Below are positions 5,206-5,235 of a stretch of DNA of 5,235 nucleotides, one piece after another. This stretch comes from Spirochaetota bacterium (GTDB lineage: Bacteria; Spirochaetota; UBA4802; UBA5550). Numbering within the stretch: the first letter of the stretch is position 1; the number at the start of each line of letters is the position of its first letter. The stretch spans positions 1 to 5,235 of the forward strand of contig JAKJGD010000192.1 in the NCBI GenBank assembly GCA_022704585.1. The letters are read 5' to 3'. Both the position numbers and the translations under genes were made by a program. The notes beneath the pieces are model-generated. The model was not told the origin of the DNA. It made no database searches and worked only from the letters and a program-made list of their open reading frames with translations.

Positions 5206-5235
5206 GAGAGGGGCAGCAACGCGGCTGCCCCTCTC
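5206..5235 (+). terminator. Probable intrinsic terminator stem at the window edge
   Basis: GAGAGGGGCAGC (5206-5217) pairs perfectly with GCTGCCCCTCTC (5224-5235), giving a 12-bp GC-rich stem with a 6-nt loop (AACGCG). The window ends at the last paired base, so the T-tract that would confirm a plus-strand terminator cannot be seen. It lies about 270 nt beyond the last gene with no gene between, and would be the first strong terminator of the operon. On the minus strand no T-tract follows the stem, so leftward termination is unlikely. Confidence 0.6.

Overview
The window comes from a moderately GC-rich diderm (Gram-negative-type) bacterium. The evidence is an Mla/MCE-type lipid transport gene set, two exported proteins and proteobacterial-style palindromic repeats. 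Nothing here fixes the phylum. A spirochaete- or Desulfobacterota-like source would fit, but that is a guess.

Layout. Bases 1-324 (minus strand) hold the N-terminal 108 codons of an unrecognised membrane-anchored protein that runs off the left edge. Bases 325-609 are a divergent intergenic region. It has a likely promoter for each direction and two short inverted repeats that could be operators. Bases 610-4936 (plus strand) are a compact five-gene cluster: an exported helical-repeat protein, a second exported HEAT-like protein, an MlaE-type permease, an MlaF-type ABC ATPase and an MlaD-type MCE protein. Gaps are 47, 25 and 9 nt, and the last two genes overlap by 8 nt, so this is very probably one operon. 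Bases 4937-5235 are non-coding. They hold a hairpin just after the last stop, a diverged 100-bp tandem duplication carrying palindromic repeats, and a 12-bp GC-rich stem at the right edge that is probably the operon terminator.

How the genes work together. In standard Mla-type systems MlaE (permease), MlaF (ATPase) and MlaD (substrate-binding MCE ring) form an inner-membrane machine that moves phospholipids between the membranes. Here the MCE protein looks normal. The ATPase has lost the Walker A lysine, the Q-loop glutamine, the LSGGQ signature and the H-loop histidine, keeping only Walker B. The permease seems to lack an internal block of about 50-60 residues that normally contains a membrane helix and the RELGP region. 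Both genes are nonetheless intact, with good start signals and tight spacing. This is the main finding: a conserved-looking Mla-like complex that probably cannot use ATP in the usual way, encoded with two exported helical-repeat proteins that may be its envelope partners. The two helical-repeat proteins share a similar C-terminal tail and may be diverged paralogues.
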